Below are positions 6,530-10,000 of a stretch of DNA of 10,000 nt, piece after piece; positions within the stretch are counted from its first letter, which is position 1; each line of letters starts with the position of its first letter. The translations under genes and the position numbers were made by a program. Source of the DNA: Chromera velia (taxonomy: Eukaryota; Sar; Chromeraceae); contig JAHBMJ010002359.1 of the NCBI GenBank assembly GCA_018398765.1, forward strand, positions 1-10,000, read 5' to 3'. The notes beneath the pieces were generated by a model, which saw only the letters and a program-made list of their open reading frames with translations, did no database searches and had not been told where the DNA came from.

Positions 6530-6898
6530 CCAAAGAGAAAAAAAAGCAGTCGAAGCAAGAAGTGAGAAAGGTAGAAGCAACTACCGTCAAAAAAAGGGAG
6601 ATAAATGAGCGAAGACGGTGGATGGATAGAGACAAGGGGGTTAGCATGGAAGTTCACAAGAAACGTGAAATTCCCACATTTAAATCTGACCCAGTCGAGT
6701 TCTGGATACCGATTTTCAAGCGACTACAAGAGTTGGAGAGAGATCCGTCTCTGAGCTAGTGAAGATGAAGTTAAAATTGATAATGCAGTGAAAATGGGGA
6801 GAAGGGAGATGCGGTAAGATGTGATGTGTTGTTGACTGGCTCTATGACCTCGTCACAACCGTCACTGAGTTATGAACTAGGGCCTGGCACTTATATTG

Positions 6899-7434
6899 GG
6901 TTACAAGTTTTAACACCCCCTATACATAAGAGTATACCCCCCTGTAATGTTACCCTTATTTCAAAAATGGTCCCAATCGATCAATCTCATCAGGTTACGT
7001 CTAAAAATATTGAAAACATCTTCTGTTGATTGAGGTTACATGAGAAACTGACGAAAAACGATGTGTCCCTTTCATTTTGTAGCCAAACCCCTTGTAACCT
7101 TATAACCTGTAACCTAAAATGACCCTCTTCAAAAGTGATGTAACCTTCGTCTACATGCATTTTAAAGTGTTTTTGAAGTGATTTGAAGAGTTTTTGGAAG
7201 TTGACTTTTTGGTTGGTTACGGACCTCAAGACCGCCTGTAACCTTGTAACCTGTAACCTTACAAGGGGACATATATAATAAGAGGTGTAACCTCATGTAA
7301 CCACATAAGCTATACAATAAAAGTGAATCAGATTGATTTCGAAGTAACTCAATATGCCGGACCTCCAGTTTGTATGAAAAGCTTGTTCAAATGTTTTTTG
7401 GTTCATTTCTTATGTCATTTTTGCACTTGTAACC
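6899..7434. repeat. GTAACC/GGTTAC-rich region
   Basis: Thirteen exact copies of the hexamer occur in 536 bases. GTAACC is at 7094, 7109, 7140, 7238, 7246, 7253, 7287, 7297 and 7429; GGTTAC is at 6899, 6993, 7034 and 7215. Chance would give about 0.3 on both strands together. The densest part (7235-7260) is a short imperfect tandem of TGTAACCT, and 7091-7115 is another. No coding frame of note is present. It is an internal, non-coding, satellite-like part of the LTR element; the same word occurs in the inverted-repeat cluster at 251-337. Confidence 0.65.
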
Positions 7435-8125
7435 CTATATGAGCCTAAAAGTGCCCCCCCCTAGGTTGTAAACCCGAGTTGATTGAGCCTTGAAGTGGTA
7501 TATCACTGAGCATGTCACTTTATGATGTGGGGTTGTGGTGTCTATCAAAAATAGGACACTGCGGCATGAAGAGGATGAAGGGAGGTGTGGTTGAGGTGCC
7601 GGTGATATGAAAATATAGACTGGCTGTGTAGGAGCGTGAAGCCTGGCGTGCGACATTGTTGTAAGCCGATGAGAATGGAGAGGAATGAGGATTGCTGCAG
7701 CTTGGGGTTCAACTTCAAAATTATGAAAATGTGTTTGCTTTGCGCGCGAAAGAAAAGAAACAGATTCGTGAAGACGCGTCTGCTTATGTGTGGTTGTACT
7801 CATTTATGTGAAAATGTCTATCTCTGTCTCCGTCTATTAGTGCAAAGGAATTTTTTTCATATTCATGCAGAGATCGCGTGATTGAAAGAATGCTGATCGA
7901 TATGAAGATTCTTTATTTTACATCTCGCGGACTATTTGTTTGGATGGGAGTAAGAAGGAGTAGAAGTGATTTGAGGGTTGAAGCAGAATAGAATTAAATG
8001 AAAAGAAAAGAGATGTCTAAAGCTGTTAACCTTTAGAAAGAAGTGTGAGGTCCCTAGATCGAGTCACACGGTCGAACGATCAATGAGGTAACGTTTTAAT
8101 CAGATTGATCAAGGACAATCAATTT
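7435..8125. other. No gene seen; 3' interior of the LTR element
   Basis: The stretch contains a C8 run (7454-7461), GA-rich sequence (7560-7590, 7940-8050) and no frame with recognisable protein character. The longest plus frame (7636-7881) needs a GTG start and has no domain. It lacks reverse transcriptase, RNase H or integrase motifs, which is why the element is called non-autonomous. Confidence 0.5.
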
Positions 8126-8135
8126 GAGTGGAGGG
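8126..8135 (+). promoter_or_regulatory. Putative polypurine tract
   Basis: GAGTGGAGGG lies four bases upstream of the right LTR. Such tracts resist RNase H and prime plus-strand DNA synthesis. It contains one T, and the usual direct contact with the LTR is missing by four bases (CATG), so the exact primer end is uncertain. Confidence 0.55.
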
Positions 8136-8139
8136 CATG

Positions 8140-8433
8140 TGTGACATGTGTGCTGGTCATGGCGCAAGCGTAAGCAAGCGCCCCGCTTCTTTGCATAGAC
8201 CATGATTGAGCTAGCCCGTGTGTGCGTCTTTCTGGGGCCGTGATTGAAGTGAGCGCGCACGTCGTTGTATGGCTTTTAGCTACACGAATCAACAGTTGCA
8301 TTTAATTCGGTTGTATGAGAGAGTAGAATCAGACTGACAGATATAGAGTGACCAAGGGAATAGCAACAAACGTCTAGCTTGACAGACCTAGCTTCCTGTC
8401 TGAATCTGTGAATCGACTAGTAGACACGTTACA
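8140..8433 (+). repeat. Right (3') LTR, 294 bp
   Basis: This is a direct repeat of 5319-5608 that begins TGTGACATG and ends in the canonical CA (TTACA, 8429-8433). It has four extra bases (AGCT-like) near 8388-8392. It shares long identical blocks with the left copy, for instance CAACAGTTGCATTTAATTCG. It is followed directly by GTGGG, the right target-site duplication. Confidence 0.9.
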
Positions 8434-8438
8434 GTGGG
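8434..8438. repeat. Right target-site duplication GTGGG
   Basis: Exact copy of 5314-5318, directly after the CA end of the right LTR. Together the two fix both element boundaries. Confidence 0.8.
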
Positions 8439-8547
8439 AGGAGGGGGAACCCGATCCCCCGCAGACCCTATTAGGGTAAAGATCCCAAAATTTATGGAGA
8501 AATTATGTATGCATGTACGTACATGTCCACGCGGTCTCAGTGCAGGT

Positions 8548-8585
8548 GTTTTTAAGTGCCCTAATCATCAGTTTTTAAGTGCCCT
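8548..8585. repeat. Spaced direct repeat GTTTTTAAGTGCCCT
   Basis: An exact 15-base word occurs at 8548-8562 and 8571-8585, eight bases apart. It is a local duplication of unknown origin. Confidence 0.65.
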
Positions 8586-8731
8586 CCAGAGCTTTGCTTT
8601 CCAGGCCAATTTGACGGCGCGCGCATACTGCATGTCGAATACAGCTGTTCCTCGCAGGTACTCGCAGGCTGCTATATTGCAGATAGTCACTAGGCTTGGG
8701 TATATCAGAGGCTCTTGCTGTCGGATATGGT

Positions 8732-8753
8732 GACTGCGGCTAGGACTGCGGCT
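8732..8753. repeat. Tandem pair of GACTGCGGCT
   Basis: The 10-base word is present at 8732-8741 and 8744-8753 with AG between. A similar short pair, CTCGCAGG, occurs at 8651-8658 and 8661-8668. Confidence 0.5.
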
Positions 8754-9135
8754 CGGGAGTTATTTTAGGTTTACTAGCATGCAAACAGGACTAGTTAGAC
8801 CATATCAGACGATATAACGTGGATCGTTTTGCGATATGCTTATATATTCGGACAACTTGAACCGCAACCCTCCATGAGAAAGTCGTAGCTAATGCCACCA
8901 CCGCGATTAACCCGTACGGATAGATCTAGTCTGCCGGATGGGTAAGTGGGGTGTATGTGTGGCTGCCCACGACTAAGAAGGGGGAAAAGAGGTGGGGGGG
9001 GGACAAACAAAAAAAGATCTCGATTTAAGAATCGAGTCCGTCGCGATGAGAGCGAGAGGTGGAGTTTTTGGCTGTAGTTAAGTACGACTTAACTGCTTTC
9101 TCCAGCTTTTGATCGAATCGGTCAGTCGAGAGGTC

Positions 9136-9184
9136 GAATTTATTCCCGACTCGCCGCTTTTTGAAGCCGCGTCGGGATAAATTC
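9136..9184. repeat. Imperfect inverted repeat (hairpin)
   Basis: GAATTTATTCCCGAC (9136-9150) is the reverse complement of GTCGGGATAAATTC (9171-9184) except for one missing base, with a 20-base GC-rich loop. It could be a MITE-like or regulatory hairpin; no flanking duplication is obvious. Confidence 0.55.
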
Positions 9185-9262
9185 GGGCCGGGCCGGTCCT
9201 TGGGCCCTGAGCCTGACGAGGAACACCGGCTTTCGCACGCGCGGAGCCTGCTGACGCCGACT

Positions 9263-9282
9263 CATTCGAATATATTCGAATG
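9263..9282. repeat. Perfect 20-bp palindrome
   Basis: CATTCGAATATATTCGAATG reads identically on both strands and contains two TTCGAA sites. It could extrude a cruciform or bind a dimeric factor. It sits just before the weak ORF at 9287. Confidence 0.8.
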
Positions 9283-9286
9283 CAAC

Positions 9287-9751
9287 ATGATGCAACAGGC
9301 TGCCAACAGCATGCCAACAGCCGACTATACTGAGGTAAAACGGTGCGGTATCATCGCCGGTATGCTGATCACTACATTACTGTGTGCAAAACTTAACGAA
9401 GTGCCCGACCACAATTTTGAAAACAACGGAGCGACAGCTTTCAGAAACATCAATTCAAGGCGCATAAACGTGCGAGTACGGCGTCACAGATCACTGTCTC
9501 CCGTCTCCGTTGTCAATACCAGCGCCTGCTATGCGCCGACACCCTTATTGATATCGTCACTCAGTGATGCGAAGCCTTGCAGCTTTGCAGACAGGAGGTC
9601 CGATTCTACCTCCCTTCCGCTGTCCCTCTGCCCTCTTGTGGCTGTTTCTCTTCTTTGTCTGTTTTTGTTTTTCGTCGTGCTCATGTACAGCCCGAGTCCT
9701 CTCCCGCAAGGCAACTTCCTCTCCCGCCCCGTCGGTGCACCAATGCAGTGA
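9287..9751 (+). CDS. Hypothetical 154-codon ORF, unrecognised
   Basis: An ATG frame beginning MMQQAANSMPTADYTEVK ends in TGA after PVGAPMQ. Residues about 108-134 form a hydrophobic run (LVAVSLLCLFLFFVVLMY) that looks like one membrane segment. However, this part is encoded by a CT-rich tract, where Leu, Phe and Ser codons arise by composition alone. No conserved domain or codon-use support is visible. The ORF could be real, part of an untranslated leader of a downstream gene, or chance. Other frames stay open over the same region, which lowers confidence. Confidence 0.2.
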   Translation: MMQQAANSMPTADYTEVKRCGIIAGMLITTLLCAKLNEVPDHNFENNGATAFRNINSRRINVRVRRHRSLSPVSVVNTSACYAPTPLLISSLSDAKPCSFADRRSDSTSLPLSLCPLVAVSLLCLFLFFVVLMYSPSPLPQGNFLSRPVGAPMQ

Positions 9752-10000
9752 CGGAGAAAGCCCAAGATCGGATTGTGCACGCCCTGCATTCTCCCACAAA
9801 TGGAAGCAATTCCTTCTCCTCCAACAAAAATTTAACGCCGCTCTCGTCTCCGCCCCCCCTTTATCTCAGACAACTCCGAAATCTGAAACCCGTAGCCCTG
9901 CTCAACGGTGGAGGTCCCTGCGATCTTTCTCCCTTTCCTGTCTCGCTTCACTTACCTCAAGGGAGACCGCATCACTGTCTCCATCTCCTCTGAACCTTTC
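9590..10000. other. Pyrimidine-rich stretch at the window end
   Basis: The plus strand is strongly C/T-rich, with repeated CTCTCCCGC (at 9698 and 9719 approximately), CTCC and TTCTC words. CT-rich DNA of this kind is common in plant 5' leaders and promoter-proximal regions, so a gene may start to the right of the window. A frame is open almost to the end (9577-9993) but has no ATG start. No TATA box is evident nearby. Confidence 0.3.

Larger units (their letters stand above)
6351..6759 (+). pseudogene. Possible decayed Lys/Arg-rich coding stretch with a frame change
   Basis: One frame is open from 6351 to the TGA at 6606-6608 (85 codons, containing GPAERKAYKKECHLYSHLTG). A second frame, shifted by one base, is open from 6466 to the TAG at 6757-6759 and contains a very basic, coiled-coil-like stretch, then TFKSDPVEFWIPIFKRLQEL. 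The A-rich run around 6537-6546 is a natural place for an indel joining the two. AGGATGACC at the left edge follows ACATTATAG, a possible splice acceptor. The family is unknown; the region lies inside the LTR element and has no pol similarity. Confidence 0.3.
5319..8433 (+). mobile_element. Non-autonomous LTR retrotransposon (LARD-like), 3,115 bp, with LTRs and target-site duplication
   Basis: Two direct repeats, 5319-5608 and 8140-8433, flank a 2,531-bp interior. They start TGTGA and end TTACA (right) or TTATA (left), and sit between perfect GTGGG duplications. Just inside the left LTR is TGGTAGCAGAG, one mismatch from the common plant primer-binding site for initiator tRNA-Met. Just inside the right LTR is a purine-rich GAGTGGAGGG. 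Orientation is therefore plus. The interior has no reverse transcriptase, integrase or protease, so it would need enzymes from another element. It carries degraded protein-like stretches (5815-6759) and a GTAACC-rich region. LTR divergence of about 9% by eye marks an old insertion. The Copia or Gypsy superfamily cannot be assigned without pol. Confidence 0.9.
8439..9135. other. Anonymous non-coding DNA with short repeats
   Basis: No supported gene. Visible structure: G5/C5 hairpin arms (8443-8447, 8456-8460); ACCCTA/TAGGGT arms around 8465-8477; a 14-base palindrome CATGTACGTACATG (8512-8525); a G9 run (8994-9002). A frame open across 8434-8733 needs a GTG inside the target duplication and is not credible. 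Confidence 0.45.

Noticed and set aside
7636-7881. 81-codon plus-strand ORF with several Cys
   Set aside because: It starts with GTG, has irregularly spaced cysteines that do not form a known zinc-binding pattern, and lies in non-coding interior of the LTR element.
5292-8301. Similar minus-strand ORFs in both LTRs (5292-5480 and 8119-8301) as a conserved small protein family
   Set aside because: They resemble each other only because the two LTRs are copies of one another. Differences are not biased to silent positions, and LTRs rarely encode antisense proteins.
8434-8733. 99-codon plus-strand ORF
   Set aside because: It needs a GTG start that lies in the target-site duplication of the LTR element, and has no recognisable domain.
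9577-9993. 138-codon plus-strand ORF at the window end
   Set aside because: It has no ATG and is a Pro/Ser/Leu-rich translation of a CT-rich tract. It could be an exon, but nothing supports that.
1-10000. CRISPR array, tRNA or rRNA gene, bacterial operon signals
   Set aside because: No regularly spaced repeats, cloverleaf-type tRNA sequence or rRNA-like blocks were found. The retroelements indicate a eukaryotic nuclear genome.

Overview
The window looks like repeat-rich nuclear DNA from a plant-type eukaryote. The evidence is a chromodomain-bearing Ty3/Gypsy (chromovirus) pol relic, a second LTR retroelement whose primer-binding site resembles the initiator-tRNA-Met type, heavy transition-type decay, and no compact or operon-like gene layout. 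A streptophyte alga or early land plant would fit, but the species cannot be fixed from sequence alone. I see no host gene that I can name.

Left part (1-929): CATG-rich, simple-sequence DNA, then a T-rich tract (157-246), then a nest of inverted repeats built on GGCCAGG and GTAACC (251-337), then about 600 bp without a recognisable gene. Centre-left (935-4612): a decayed chromovirus polyprotein in one uninterrupted reading frame. It runs in order: tail of the protease, reverse transcriptase, RNase H, zinc-binding integrase N-domain, DD35E integrase core, GPY/F-like module, chromodomain. It has three in-frame stops (TGA 2948, TAG 3725, TAA 4025) and no frameshift. Gag, the protease active site and a paired 5' LTR are not visible. 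A 3' LTR may begin near 4676, but this is weak.

Centre-right (5319-8433): a second, previously unlabelled element of 3,115 bp. It is defined by two direct repeats (5319-5608 and 8140-8433, about 91% identical by eye), TG...CA ends (the 5' copy has TA), a perfect 5-bp target duplication GTGGG on both sides, a primer-binding site just inside the left LTR and a purine-rich stretch just inside the right one. It has no pol gene. It carries degraded protein-like stretches (5815-6759) that I do not recognise and a 536-bp region with 13 copies of GTAACC/GGTTAC. It is therefore a non-autonomous LTR retrotransposon (LARD-like). It sits at the edge of a perfect G-quadruplex motif (5304-5318).

Right part (8439-10000): mostly anonymous DNA with short direct repeats, a hairpin (9136-9184), a perfect 20-bp palindrome (9263-9282), one weak 154-codon ORF (9287-9751) and a pyrimidine-rich end that could precede a gene outside the window. 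The theme shared by both elements is decay by C-to-T/G-to-A transitions, as expected for long-methylated, silenced transposons.
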